From Dryococelus australis (taxonomy: Eukaryota; Arthropoda; Insecta; Phasmatodea; Phasmatidae), in assembly GCA_029891345.1 (NCBI GenBank), contig CM057009.1, forward strand, positions 209,926,709-209,990,708: a stretch of DNA of 64,000 bases, written 5' to 3'. The translations under genes and the position numbers were made by a program. Each line of letters begins with the position of its first letter. Position 1 is the stretch's first letter. This document shows, in pieces, positions 35,421 to 47,820 of the stretch. Below the pieces are notes generated by a model. The model was not told where the DNA came from, did no database searches, and saw nothing but the letters and a program-made list of their open reading frames with translations.

Positions 35421-36139
35421 TGAGATTTTCTCTGCCTTTGATTTCGTTTTTCTTAATTACCTGCTTTTAATTTTCTATCATTCCTTCTTTATTTTGTCAA
35501 CACTATTAAATCACCTTTGCTCCACCCGCCATCTTAAATTGTATACATGCTCCGACATTCTCCCTCGGTTAATTAGCTTGCTGATTACTCGGTCCCCTTG
35601 AACCGACGTCTTAGGTTACATTACTTCCGCAATATTTGATTATGCCATATGGGCTTGACCTTTAACATTTGAAATCGTAAATTTATTTCGTCATTTGTGT
35701 TTACAAGAAAAATAACTGTGGCATACGCCTGTCATGCAGCAATTAATGTAGGACCTCTCCTCGCCATACACTACACTGAAGCAGGTCTGGCCAGACCCAA
35801 CTCAACCTTCTTCCGCCTCTCCATTCAAGTCTGAGGGTCAAATCTCCACCCCTTCACAGCATGTTTTCATGTCTGTTGCATCCAGCCTGCATAAAATGTA
35901 TTATGATTGCAAGCCATTCTTAGTTTCTGCTCAGCTAATTTCAATATCATAATTTTACTATCATATCATTGATGGTGCACATCCAGTTATGGGCCTACAC
36001 AGCAAATAGTGAAGTACTAACTTTCAAATCATATTTTGACACAACATTTCATATATTTATTTTATCATGCCCACTTACAGTACCATCATGTAGTGACAGA
36101 TATGAAAACCAAAGGTATTATATATTACCTATATCAAGG
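35421..36139. other. unassigned non-coding sequence
   Basis: No gene is recognised. A GC-richer stretch at 35740-35890 may be a fragment of a short interspersed repeat. Confidence 0.35.
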
Positions 36140-36300
36140 AAGTAGGCATACTATGACAAGGTACAACACCAGTAAGAAATAAAACATTTTTCCATTGGAA
36201 TCATATACATATATATGTATATACACTTACTTACTTCATACAACAATCATAACAAAACATAATCTTTATAGTTTTCATGCATTAATGTAATGCATTTACA
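36140..36300 (+). repeat. partial third copy of the inverted-arm repeat
   Basis: GGAAGTAGGCA, GGTACAACACCAGTAAGAAAT, TTTTTCCAT and ACAATCATAACAAAA follow in the same order as at 7920-8010 in the left arm. This copy lacks the rest of the arm. It shows that at least the inner part of the arm exists as a dispersed repeat. Confidence 0.55.
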
Positions 36301-36927
36301 TCAGCATGCTCGCTTCATCAACATTCAAAGCTATATTCGCAGTCTTGAATGCTCGCCGACAAATGCCTTCATCCAAAGATTGTTGCTTATTGTAGGTACA
36401 CTACAGCCAAACTATTTTAAGGGCTAAAAGTGGTTTGAAATACTAGCTTTTTGGTCGGGGCAATGTGCGAACCTGTGGCATGGAATTATGCCCAGGCTTG
36501 TGGAGAAAGCGGGATTTTGTTCCCGCAGGGGCACACCGGAGATAGTGTCTGCCCGAGGATTTTACTTACCGAGAGGCCGAGAAGTGAATATCGCTGTGTT
36601 TCAAGCCAGGACCGAAGTAAGTTGTATTAGCAGCTAAGGTAGTTATGAAGCGAGACAGATACGATGTTGTAGAGCGTACTTAGACGACAGCCTTTCTGAC
36701 CAATGTTGTTGAACTTCCTGCCCTGTTTATAATATTAATACGAACCATTCTGATCGTTATTTGTGCTTCCCGAGAAACAAAAACGCGCCATAAACTGAAA
36801 TCTGAAGATTTGAAAACTGGTCCTGAATTGTATTAGTGCTGCAAAATTTGTTAACAAAAAGGAAGATCTCTTCTGAAGTCATCGGTTAACCCAATGATGG
36901 CAACATTACTACCCGTGGTGCACAGTC
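36301..36927. other. unassigned non-coding sequence
   Basis: Of moderate GC content at 36440-36640, with no gene recognised. It may belong to the transposon containing the HTH frame that follows. Confidence 0.3.
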
Positions 36928-37146
36928 TTATTTTTGCCCCTCAATTAGAGTAGTCTTACCACTTAATTTACACCTCTCCTGTTTGTTTTCTTTTATTTGC
37001 CTTTTCAGTGTTCTTTGAGGAATACAGTATTCTGTATTTACTTTCCTAACAGAGATCTCACCTTGTTGAATTGCATTTAGAGCTTTTCGAACGATTTCCC
37101 TTTCCCATTTGCCTCTCCTGTCTCTTGTTTTGGTCACTGGAACCAT
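36928..37146 (-). pseudogene. psq-type HTH N-terminal fragment (pogo/Tigger-like)
   Basis: A 72-codon frame on the - strand begins MVPVTKTRDRRGKWEREIVR, followed by KALNAIQQGEISVRKV and IPQRTLKRQIK. This is the DNA-binding psq/HTH domain that opens many pogo/Tigger transposases and pipsqueak-like proteins. The frame stops after ending EGQK, and the CENP-B-like and DDE domains were not found downstream (towards 36300). It is therefore a fragment of a transposon. It lies upstream of Gat exon TM6 in the intron, antisense to the gene. Confidence 0.7.
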
Positions 37147-37579
37147 CTTAAGTTAAACAAAATGGTACTTTCATCAGAACTCTGAAATAATAATATTTTT
37201 TTAAATATACTTTACATTTTCAAATTAATTGTGTATGGTTCACAATATACCGGGGCATATTGCACACTTCCACTGTTACTTAATTCCGCCATTGCACCTC
37301 CCATAACTGACAGGGTAACCACATGAAAATAACTGGATGTTACAACAGAGGAACATAGCTACTCCCTTCTTAATATTATTATTTCCTTACATCAACAATT
37401 TTTACACCAGCAGAATTTCACAGGCAAAGAACACTTTGCTGCCACTTGTATGCGCAGTCAAACACTCGGGCGACAACCACTACTATCGATGACGTCAGCG
37501 CATGCCTGAAACTTGTCTGTGGTGATCTCATGCAGATCCAAGTGTTGCTATCAAATTGGCGGCTAGGGAGCCATTATTA

Positions 37580-37665
37580 AGTTATCGGTGTTTCTGTATC
37601 ACAACATTTCATTCAACATCCGAGTTCCAACCTCACTTAATTCCAGGAATTAATTAAAATATGTA
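37580..37665 (+). repeat. direct repeat unit upstream of the TM6 exon
   Basis: GTTATCGGTGTTTCTGTATC, then ACATTTCATTCAACATCCGAGTTCCAACCTCACTTAATTCC-like sequence, recurs at 38980-39065 in the same orientation. The two copies flank the exon at 38188-38291. Confidence 0.7.
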
Positions 37666-38187
37666 AATAAACTTCAAAACATAATATAATAAATAAGAAT
37701 GCGAAATATGTAAAATACGTTTTTTTCAGAATTTGTAATTCATTCTCTATATTTATGTTTTATTTAGCAACTCTTTTAATGATTGTGGTCCCTTATACAC
37801 CACTTTACAACATTCCGATTTAGAGGTACATAATCAAGGCAACACTAATATAATTAAGCGTTATTTATTATTATCTAAAAAAGTTTCAGGTTTCAAATAC
37901 TATTTCAAAAGCATGTTTAAAAATAAGATTTAAGATTTTCTTAAGTAAATCGTACATCAAAATATTTAACACTACTACCTTTTTATTACCAGTTGTGCTC
38001 TTGTACGAGGTAATTGGAAATTGCGAGATCAGCTAACAAGAGTTAATTAATATATTATGTGTTGGAGCATAAAGCCACTGAAGCTGTTCGGATTTTTAAA
38101 ATTAATTACATAAGAAAATTACATAATAATTTACTTAAAAATTATTTGATAGAGGTAATTAATGTATTGCACTTTTCATATTTTTAG
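37666..38187. other. intron sequence upstream of the TM6 exon
   Basis: AT-rich intron. No recognisable element beyond the splice acceptor at 38186-38187. Confidence 0.4.
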
Positions 38188-38291
38188 GTATGGATTGACG
38201 CTGTTACGCAAATTTTCTTCTCATATGGCCTTGGATTAGGAACACTGGTCGCCTTGGGAAGTTACAATCATTTCACTAATAATGTGTACAA
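38188..38291 (+). CDS. Gat: GABA transporter (SLC6) internal exon, TM6 region
   Basis: This is the second Gat exon in the window: 34 full codons plus two bases of a lysine codon completed by the next exon. It encodes transmembrane segment 6 with its unwound substrate-binding stretch, seen as [20 protein letters not shown]. The Gln and the Ser four residues later in QIFFS sit at the positions known in GAT1 to coordinate chloride. The acceptor is a short T-tract with AG at 38186-38187. The donor is a consensus GTGAGT at 38292. Start phase 0 and end phase 2 agree with the flanking exons. It is an isolated 104-bp exon between introns of 14.4 and 19.4 kb. No disablement is visible. Confidence 0.9.
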
Positions 38292-38979
38292 GTGAGTATT
38301 GTCTATTAATAATTTGTGTTTCTTGTTTAGCAAACGCCAATATTGGAAAATTGCTCTAGTAAAGTGTGGCATGGTTACTAGCAAAAAACAGAAAATATGG
38401 AAATTATTTAACTGTGATTATATGTGTATGTGGTTCTAGTGGAGGTAAGATTACTAAAAAAAAAAAAAAAAGAAGTAAAATTTACTGTTTTGTAAAAATT
38501 ATCACAAATATTTCTTTAGTGAATGATTTTCCAATCATATTTATATATGATTTTGTACTTTTCTAACTTCTGGAAATGTTTTAAATTACACTTATATTAG
38601 TGAATTATTTTATTTACTGATGCCCCGTGTGCGAACACACCAAGCTTACAAGCGAGGATTGAAATACGAGTTTTTCAGTGTCTTTGGACTGTCATGCTAA
38701 TTATCCCTACATAGTAACATTGATAACGTTTGACTTAAACCTAGACTAAATGTAATTTGTAATTTATTTTGGAATACACGAATATGTTTCCTTGCAGCAT
38801 ATGGTTATAAAGTTCCTCTGTGATACAGAATTTTTATCATACTGATTATTTTTAGAGTTGCGCATCTATCAGACATTGTATTTCATGGTTTTGAAATTTA
38901 TTTATGAGCTCTTCTCTAATTGCTGTATTATAGTGATTATAAATTTTAATCTGTTACGTTAAGAAATATTATTTTGGTA
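38292..38979. other. intron sequence after the TM6 exon
   Basis: AT-rich intron. It has a poly-A run at 38457-38471 and no gene. Confidence 0.4.
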
Positions 38980-39065
38980 AATTATCGATGTTCCTGCGTT
39001 ACAAAATTTCATTCGACAGCCGAGTTCCAGCCTCACTTCATTCAATGGAATAATTAAAAGATGTG
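38980..39065 (+). repeat. direct repeat unit downstream of the TM6 exon
   Basis: ATTATCGATGTTCCTGCGTT, then ATTTCATTCGACAGCCGAGTTCCAGCCTCACTTCA-like sequence, matches 37580-37665 exactly 1400 bp upstream. Confidence 0.7.
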
Positions 39066-39479
39066 AAGAGTTTTATAAGTCTGTGAAGAAACTATAGTCG
39101 CCACAGAATTTTATGCTCAAGATCAGCTGAACTGCTGCGCTTTTCATCTTGTGGCGTTAAGAATTCCTTTGAGAGCAACATTTCAACTAAAAACATTCCA
39201 GTAATACATTATCCGACATATAATATTTTCGATAACATTTCCAATGGATTAATATTTCTTATGAACCTTCAATAAGGATCTTCCATTCTCAGGAATTATT
39301 TTTGAGCGAAGGTTATATAAATATTTTCATTTTTTATTTCGTTGCTATTCTGAAGCTTTATACAGCGCGCATCCAAAAGTTTCATACGATTTCACAAAGC
39401 TATAACATTTATATGCATGCTCACAATAAAACCCTCGGGTAAATTATTAAAGACATATAAGTATACAAAGTTTTAATTT

Positions 39480-40440
39480 ACATTTTCACAAATGTTCAAT
39501 ATGCCGTCCACTGGACGCACGGCATACTTCTAAACGGTAGTCAAACTTGTCCCATTCTCGTGCGATCATCTCCGGTGTTAAAACAGCCACTGCTATTTCT
39601 ATGGGGCGTCGCAATCCGCCCAGCGTTTTTCACAAAACCCCACAAGAAAAAATCACAACCGCTAATATCAGGCGACCTTGTAGGCCAGTGGTGAAATGCG
39701 CAATCCGTAAACCCCTTACGGCGGATCCACCGTTCAGAAAGCTCATTGTTGAGAAATTCTCTGATATGCAGGTGCCAGTGCGGTGGTGCTCCATTCTGTT
39801 GAATAATGTAATTATCGGAATGTTGTCATAATTTTGGAAACAGCCAGATCTCCAACATATACAGATATGACATTACCATTATTGGTGTCTTCCACAAAAA
39901 ACAACGGACTGTACACCGGCTCTCGGGAAACGCCGCAAAACACATTCAGCTTTGGAGAGTCGCTCTCATGGGCGACTATGGTATCTGGCTACTGTGTTCC
40001 CCATATTCGTACGTTGTGATGGTGCACTTTTCCAATTGGATGGTATGTGGCCCCATCGCTGACCACCAAACGTGAACAAAAGTTTTTATTGTCCATGTTC
40101 ATGCCCACGATGAATTCACAAAACTCGAAACGTCGTTATCTGTAACGATCATTAAGGACTTGTAGCAGTTGAATAATGTATGTTTGAAAAACAATTGTCG
40201 CCGCAAAGTTATATGGGAGACGGCTATCTCTCGGCTGCCACGACAAGTGGACTTAATGTGGACTCAGTACAAAACTCTGCTGGATGCACTCTACATCTTG
40301 TTCAGGCACATGGAGACGACCTTCTGACTTCTCCTTACATAAATCACTGGTCCCTTGAAACTGCTCGTGCCACCGGTCTGATGCTCTGCACAGTAGGAGG
40401 TGCAGTGCCATACTTTTGACATACTACTGACGCACACTTG
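39480..40440 (-). pseudogene. IS630/Tc1-like (DDE_3) transposase remnant, copy 1
   Basis: Read from 40440 to 39480, the N-terminal HTH part shows KYGTAPPTVQSIRPV (about 40390). A middle part, badly shifted, carries VNVFC/GPF-type remnants. The C-terminal catalytic core reads IIQQNGAPPHWHLHIREFLN (about 39810), where the second catalytic Asp of QQDGAPPHW is Asn. Then SPDISGCDFFLWGFVKN (about 39640) keeps the third catalytic Asp, and the frame ends near the HIEHL-type terminus at 39500. Several frameshifts and stops. The family is the insect IS630/Tc1-like group with a DDE_3 domain, often annotated as mariner-like. A long GT/TA microsatellite abuts its 5' side. Confidence 0.8.
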
Positions 40441-40527
40441 TTGAAACAGAGACTGAAAAACGCTTTTTGTTTCTGTGTTATCTTCGTCCCGACGTATACT
40501 GAACGAGTGCGCTAGCAGCAGTGGCTC

Positions 40528-40633
<106 letters not shown>

Positions 40634-40639
40634 TGTGCC

Positions 40640-42040
40640 AAAAAGTTTTTTTCTTTCTGAAAGAACTAATTCCATTTTTGATGATAAATACAATAATAGG
40701 AGTTATTTATGCAGATTATAAGTATTTTATATAATATGTGTTTCAAACAATTGTTGTAATTGTGGTTATACAGAACTAGAAAGTTACCTTGACCATTTGC
40801 ATCATGTCCTATTAGATATTCCAAAAGATACGACTATATACTTACAAATGTTCACAAACCAAGAATTTAAAAAATTAGGACTGATATTTTTATAGCGCAA
40901 AAATGGTTAGCATTACAATTATATAGTAACTTTCAGCAGACCCGCTCGAGCAGCATCACCCTATGATGGAATTAATCTTGCATTAATGCCGCATTTTGTA
41001 TGTGTTGAATTCATAAATCGACGTGTTGAAGGATTACCGTTCGAATAATGGCCATGTCTGGAGTGTAGCAAGCACCGACACTTGAAGAGTACAGGAAGAA
41101 AAGGCTGAGGGCCAAACAACTATGGTATGGAGAAAACATGATTTTAATGTTTGAAAATGTATTACTATACTTGTAACAAATTTGTGTGACGATCCTTACC
41201 TAAATAATATTATTCATTAAGAAATGTATACTTTGAAAACAGAGCTCAAATTGCGCAACTCATATTACAGAGAAAAATTTTTAATATTTTATATAAAAAC
41301 ACGATAACAAGCAAGAAAGATGTGGGACAATTACTTGGTAATATAGAAGGCCAGTATTCTGCCATGTTTATGCTTTCTAGTCAATCGTAAAAAAACATGT
41401 TATTTATACCGTGTGTTTTTGGTTTGAAAAGCACTATAGTAAACGGATAATAAGAGAATTTTAGGTAATTCTTTTTTTCTGATTATACAAGAGAACAACA
41501 GTTTAGTATGTCCCATGGTTGTCTCTGTAAATTATTCTTAAAAGCTAGTAGTTACTGAGTAGATCATGTTGTTTCCTTTTAGAGTAACAAATTACACTCG
41601 GATATCACAGGTTATGTTATTAAAAGAGTGCTGTAAGTGCGGCAAGTTATCAAAATAACTTTCTGCTTGTTCAGAATAAAATATCATGAGGTATAAGTAT
41701 AAGAGTATCTATATTGTACGACGCTAGGGAGTCATTAGTGGCCTAAATGCCATTTGATTAACATGTAAAGGGGTGTTGGAGAGATGAACTTTTTGGTGCC
41801 ATCAGTTAATCTGGAAAAATGATCATCCCCTCCCCCGACCATTTGGGCAGTGGGTTGTGGTTGGCTGATGGGTCCTCTCACCCATTCTGAGGTGTGATGT
41901 GATTAGCCTTTTGCTTGTAGGGGAAACATTTCGGCGGATAAAGTGCCCAAGTGACATTAATGGTTCTTTGAAATTTTCCTTGGAAGTCTGGAGGTGTGGT
42001 AAGGGGTGTAGGGTTGGACCAAGAGGATTGAGGAGACGTT
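40640..42040. other. unassigned intron sequence
   Basis: AT-rich to about 41700. A GC-richer part at 41700-42040 is probably repeat-derived, with no identifiable family. A short, codon-like stretch near 40770-40840 has no clear match. Confidence 0.35.
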
Positions 42041-42960
42041 CATTCCTTGGTTCGAGACTCTTAGAGGGTAATTAGGAATAATGCACAGTCATGCATACCG
42101 AGACTAATGCATGCACAGAGACAAAGTACATGTACCATGACTAAAAACATGTCCCGAGAATAAGTATATGTACCAAGAGGGTAATTTAACACTAAGCACA
42201 CATGTTTACCAATCGGCTGCCGAAACACAACTCACGATGGTGGTGATGTGCTTTTCAGTTCGAGATCCATCAAAGGGAAATAGGAGTAATTAAAACATAA
42301 TGAACAATAGTGTAACAAGTATTTGCATAATGAAGGATTGTGCGAGGAAAAGGTGCACACACCAAAAGTAATAAATGTACCGATAGTAATTACACAGTAA
42401 TTACACACTAAGTACACATCCTACCCTGGCCACAGGTATTTCGCAACTGAGGCGTGAATCACCACTATGTTTGTTTTATATGTCCACCATCTTTATTTTT
42501 TCGATTCCCACCAAAGGTAAGTGAAGCATAATTGCATTTATACCGGTCTATAACCTGATCCGATTCCCGTTGAGGATAATGAAACCGTAAATACACTTGT
42601 ACTGGACCAGTTCGAATCCCATCGAGGGCAAGGAAAATAAACATATTTATATATACCTAATTCTTGTTTCAATTTCCGTCGAGGTTGAAATATAATTATG
42701 TATATACTGAGATAGACATTGGTTCGATCCCCATCAAGGGTAATGCAAGCATTAATGCATTTATACTGACCATGTTCTTGGATCAAAACCTGGTGAAGGT
42801 AATTACATGTGTAAGTTAGCCCTTGGTTCGACTCCTGTCGAGGGTAAGTAAATCGAAATCAAGTTATACAAATACCATAGAGGGTTACTAAAACATAATT
42901 GCACAGGATAATTATATTCGAGCAAGTACTTCTAATTACACATTCAACCTCTATGAGAGC
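42041..42960 (+). repeat. tandem array (~53 bp) with B-box-like GGTTCGA core
   Basis: Variants of GGTTCGANTCCCATCGAGGG followed by TAA recur at about 42501, 42560, 42611, 42666, 42723, 42780, 42827 and 42868 (spacing 41 to 59). Looser copies lie at 42050 and 42256. The linkers contain AATTGCATTTATACTG-like sequence. The GGTTCGANTCC core is the tRNA T-arm/B-box consensus, but no A box accompanies it in each unit. Open frames on the - strand (42538-42786) are by-products. Confidence 0.7.
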
Positions 42961-43579
42961 TAGTACCATAATGAAACCCAAAACAGAGTTATGACACAAA
43001 ACTTATTCAAAGTAATTGCATATCGAGAGTAGATACCTAGTTACATATAGGGAGCAAGTAAAATTCCAAACAGCTCGGAGCCTGGATGCTGACTGAATTT
43101 AAAGCACTAATAATATTTAATTAATCTCCCACCATCTTGGATGTCAAATAAGAGGGAAATATAAAAAAAAAAACACTGGGGGAAAAATCTAAATGTTTGG
43201 GTTGGATATCGAATCTAGGTCCTCCCAAATACGAGTTCAAATACAGTATTTGCCACTGCATCAAATCGCGTGGTAAGCGAGTAAGACACAAACATTGCTT
43301 ATTTCTAGTAAGTAAATTGGCCATGGAAAACATTTTGAAAGACTTTTGCACAAATTATTTTTCTCGTCTTACAAAATAGATCCTAAAAAAATAATATCAT
43401 TTCCCAGGGGATGATTTTATTGTGTCATTTTATCGCCATGTGTTAATGACTTCATGAAAAGTATAAAAAGTCGATGCGTATAGATATTTACTTCTTTCTG
43501 TTTGTGAGTGTTTACATGTAATGATGATATTAGTGGTTTTTAGGTTAATATTGTTACGTCAAAATCACATCACCTAATT
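42961..43579. other. unassigned intron sequence
   Basis: No gene is recognised. 43110-43290 is moderately GC-rich and may be part of a repeat. Confidence 0.3.
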
Positions 43580-44165
43580 GTGTTTTCTATGCGAAACAGT
43601 AACATTGTGGTACTAGATACACCTTCTCAGATTGCTCTGTCAGAAGTAATGATGTCGTATATGCGTTCTTCGGTGGATACTTCAAAGCAATCACTGGATT
43701 CGAAACAAAAGTGTTGTTATTGTGTTAAGAGTTTCTCGATGAAGTTACATCATGAAAGGTATTATCGTAGTAAACATACTCGCAATCTTCATCACTGTTT
43801 GAAATGTCAGCGTTTGTTTGATACTAGTGGTGATTTATATCTACATGGTGTGTGATGTTGTGGTTTTACTCCACCAACAGGTTGATCATCGCCTCGATTT
43901 CAATGCTAGCATTGTTACAAAAAATTCAAGGGTAGTCGTAGCATGCATCATCATAAAAGGGGTAGTAGTGCAAAGAACCCTGAGTGTATTAGGTATCGTT
44001 GGGCAAAGTGAGGTCGTAGCTTTACGAGAAATTCCACATTAGCAAAGCATTCAGCAGTATGTACAAACAGTGTTCGAACGGTAATAAAGCCTGTACGCCG
44101 TTTATGTGGTCAAACATTTACCACATTTCGTTATGGGCAGCAACTTGAAATGAGGGTATGTTCCA
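43580..44165 (+). pseudogene. C2H2 zinc-finger protein remnant
   Basis: A Met-led frame of 91 codons carries KCCYCVKSFSMKLHHERYYR and then HHCLKCQRLFDTSGDLYLHG, two C2H2 fingers. After a stop at 43853, further fingers continue in shifted frames. One is CYKKFKGSRSMHHH (Lys-rich finger) near 43910, one is GRSFTRNSTLAKHSAVC near 44020, and a last one is CGQTFTTFRYG near 44110. At least five fingers with irregular linkers were present. The similar fragment at 13662-14095 points to a multicopy family. It ends close to the left long terminal repeat of the gypsy element. Breaks make function unlikely. Confidence 0.65.
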
Positions 44166-44199
44166 ATAGTCCTCAATTCAATCTATATCGTGTTACACT

Positions 44200-44476
44200 A
44201 TGTCTTAGTTTTTTTAAAATATGACGCTGCACTAAGGAAATTTTCTGCTTATCACTACTCAAGTATTCTATCTGCGAACAAGATTGCTTTCGGGTTCTGC
44301 CCGACACACTCTGCCTACCAGCAGGTCAAAACACTGGGAGGTTACTTTCTCCACAGTGCACCCCTGTGGAAACAAAAGTTGGTACCCTCTATTATTCTGA
44401 GCATAATTCTGTGCTACATGTTCACACACTACATTGGCCAGGAAGCCCACATTACGCCACACTTTTGGGCCTTACA
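44200..44476 (-). repeat. gypsy 3' LTR (truncated or eroded)
   Basis: It shares with the right LTR the words CTGCGAAC, CAGTGCACCCCTG(T/C)(A/G)GGAA, TACC(C)TCTATTA, ACTGGCC(A/T)AGAAG-like sequence and the CCTTACA edge. The left limit is unclear. A purine-rich tract on the - strand just before TGTAAG (44477-44489) could be the polypurine tract. Confidence 0.6.
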
Positions 44477-46126
44477 TTCATCCACCCTTACAAATAAATA
44501 ATTTGAGTCTTGCAACAATACATATTTTACAGTATCCTAATCATATATTTATACGATAAATAGAGAGCAATGATAAATCTGTGAGTATACTAGATGTCTT
44601 AAGTGTGTATCAGCTTCAGTTATTGTGTTATCAGCAACATAATAAGGTAGTTTGCGAAATGCTAACAGTAATGGGAACATTCAGACAGCATTAACTTTAT
44701 AAATATACAATATGAAGCGATCACACAACCAGACAAAAAAAATTGAATCTCACGTAATCAACACTTTCACATATTTCACTGACTAAACTGGATAAATACA
44801 TACAAAACCCATCATCTACAGAGTACAACCAATTAAAATCTTACTACAATCATGGAACTACATTGATTGCTAGGTAGCATATTGTCAAGATGAAGTTTTG
44901 AATATCTAGACAGGGCTTTGTTCTGTGATCGGTTATCTTTGCTGTGACTGAAGAAGTTGCGGGTCTCGCAAAGGGCTTGGCTCCCAGGAGTCCAGTGTTG
45001 CACTTTCGCGAAGGCTGCAGGTTCGCTGGCCCGATACAGCCCCACTTATTGTGAAATGCATGTGCTCGGGGTACTGGCCAGGCCCAGGCTCAGGGTACTG
45101 GCCAGGCCATTGTTTTCCCTGGCTGATATCTCGTAAATCAGCATTCTCCGATGCGGGGCGAGAGGGAGTGCATTAATACGAGGTCGAGAAAATTCATTGA
45201 CCAGACACTAACCAGAGTGGGCTCCTTTGGTGCTGGATTAAATATCGAACATGCTCTAAGCCTAGGTGAGCTTCTGGGCCAAGCCTAGGGCGTCATTAAT
45301 AAAATGATTGATTTGTGCACCGCGGGTAATACGTGAAAATCGGTGCGGTGTAGTGAATTGTGAAATGTGTAGTCGGTACAGCCATCGAAGGTGTTGCGCC
45401 CTGACTGAGTGACGATAGTGTCATTCGAGGTTAGCAATGGAGGAGAGAACAGTAATGTAGTAGCTGGCAATTAAAAATTTAATGTAATACCCCTTGAAGT
45501 AGAAGACCAGCATAAGTTATAATGCTTTAAATTATTCTACATGGTCTTCTCTGGCAACAGCACTCAGTTTTATTGGAACTCAGATTTAATTGTACTCATG
45601 TTTAAATTCGAGCCATCTGTTAAAAATGTTTTGTATGTCTCGTTAATAGGTGATTGTGCTAATAATCTGCTAATGTATAATGTGAGAAATATAGCAAATG
45701 TGTTACAGAAAGCCTTATGCAAATAACCAGAATTTTATTATGGAGATATAAACTGTTACATAATTTTATGATTTAAGAAATCCTCTTGTTAATGAATGAT
45801 AGTCTAGTGTTGTTGTTTATGACTAACCAACCCCCCGACGAAAACATCTTGTATGAAAGTAATGAAGTATAAAATGTAATAACTTGTGTTCATGGGGGCA
45901 TAAGGAACCCATCGCCCAGGTATATTTATCATTACGGACCCTTCCACCTCACTTACTATTACTTTAAACAAATTGTTTTGCCTAGCTCTTCTATAACACT
46001 GGGTTGCTCAAGTAGACATATTCCTCTGCTCGGTACTTAGTTTCAACTGTTTTACTTCCTGTTGTGTAACCTACCTGAAGAATGCCTTGTGGTTTTTACA
46101 CACTTCTTATAGCTTAATTGCTAGTT
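44477..46126. other. gypsy 3' region, no recognisable gene
   Basis: This lies between the 3' LTR and the integrase. It includes a GC-richer block (44930-45460) with the motif GGGTACTGGCCAGGCC repeated twice at 45070-45105. No coding family is visible. Confidence 0.35.
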
Positions 46127-46990
46127 CTAGCACATGACTGTTACTGATATCTGCTGGGGGTCAAAGGGCTTTGGCATCGCTTTCCCATAAACCTCTTTGT
46201 AGGGACAGAATGTTGTGCTGGTCTCAACATAATTGTTGTATCCAGACACATCATATGGCATGTACATATCACATTTCTTATGGTGGTTACTAAAATAATA
46301 ACCTATCATTACAGCCATAATATTATGAACACTGTCTGTTCGTACAATTCCTTTTGGATTTCTTGATGATGTGAGTAATTTTGTGATCGTCAACAACTTG
46401 CACACTTGATCCATAAGCTCGGACATGAAGTTAGTTCATCGAACCAAAATGATGGCATCTGGAAAACCATACATCAAAACCATTTAAAAACAAATAATCT
46501 AGCTACAGTCTTGGCAGTTTGATCTCTATTTGGGTGCACGGCAACATGTCTTGGTAAATGGTCAGTAATTGTTACGAGATACTTTTTTCCAGGTTTTTGC
46601 TAGTGGCCCAACAATATCCATTCCAATCCTGTTTAAGTGTTGTTTCAGATAGTTCAATCAGTGGTGCTCATGTTTTTCTAGTGCATTGTGTTTTTTTTAT
46701 GAAACATAACACATAGGTAATTGCCAATGTATTCTTGTGATTAATGCAACCAGTATTTCTGTGTGATACTTTGATTTGTTGCCTTCCTGACACAGTGGCA
46801 TGTGCAGAACGAGTTACGACACTCCTTAAACACTACAGCATGCTTGGACTCTGGCACAACATTTCTCATGCCATGTTTCGTTTTCTGTACAACACACCAT
46901 CAATACTTGCAAACTGGGGCTGTAGCACCAATTCTTGGAATGCAGGGTCTTGCTATTGAGTTGCCTGCATGTTTTCTTCGACATCAATAT
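46127..46990 (-). pseudogene. gypsy integrase remnant
   Basis: The best open frame (46127-46426) contains a SELMDQVCKLLTITKLLTSS stretch, then a VSGYNNYVETSTTFCPYKEV stretch. This is the catalytic-core to C-terminal part of a Ty3/gypsy integrase, where the elements hunt for the FTSELM...ITK motif and end in the CPYxLVYGR motif. Upstream on the - strand (46430-46990), eroded sequence corresponds to the start of the core and to the HHCC zinc-binding region, with many stops. The protein would integrate the element cDNA into host DNA. It is clearly broken. Confidence 0.8.
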
Positions 46991-47820
46991 CAGCAACACG
47001 AATCAAACTACTTAATGCATCTCCATTTTCACGCAACTTTCCAGGATGATGAAGTGAGTAAACTTTTCAATGTCTCCAATGCCTTCTTACATCCATGAGC
47101 CCAAAAAAAAACTTAATGTCTTTACTCAAAAGTCAACTTTGTCGCTTTGCATGGAAAGTATGATTGTTGATATAGTGACTAAAAGTTGGCAACGCCGAAA
47201 AATTACTGGAGACCATGCCATTTGACTATGACTATGACTTCTGTCATTTTGTGATCAGGTTTTACCTCTTCTGTTAAGGTAATGTGACCTAAGTACTGGT
47301 CTTATGAAACTGCAAATTGCCAATTCTTAAAATGGAAAAATGGTTACCTTTGAAAACAGCTGTGTGTCGATCGGCATGTTCGTGTACATCTTAGGCAAAG
47401 GCAATATCATCATCAATGTAAACCGAGTGAGGCACCTAAGGCAGCCTAGCTGAATAACATTGCCAATTTCAGTGGTAGAAGAAAATATTTTTGTTAAAAT
47501 TTGCTTGGGCCCAAGGAACTAATAACTTTATAGTGATAATTTCCCTGTACATGGGAGAGTAGAGAAGATAAAAAGGTAAACTTCGTTACTTTATATGGAA
47601 TGAAAAAATTTAATAATACCCTTCGACAGTGTGTATGATGATGAAATAAATTAAATGATAATATTTACTAACACCTCTAGACAGTGCGATGACGATGTAA
47701 TAAATAGGATGACATTTGCTGGTCATTGAAGATCGCTGAAGGTCAATGGCGAAACAAACTATGCCGCCGCATGGAAAAATGGGCCGACGTAGCGCCCTCC
47801 TGTAGCGACTGTAGCTGTCC

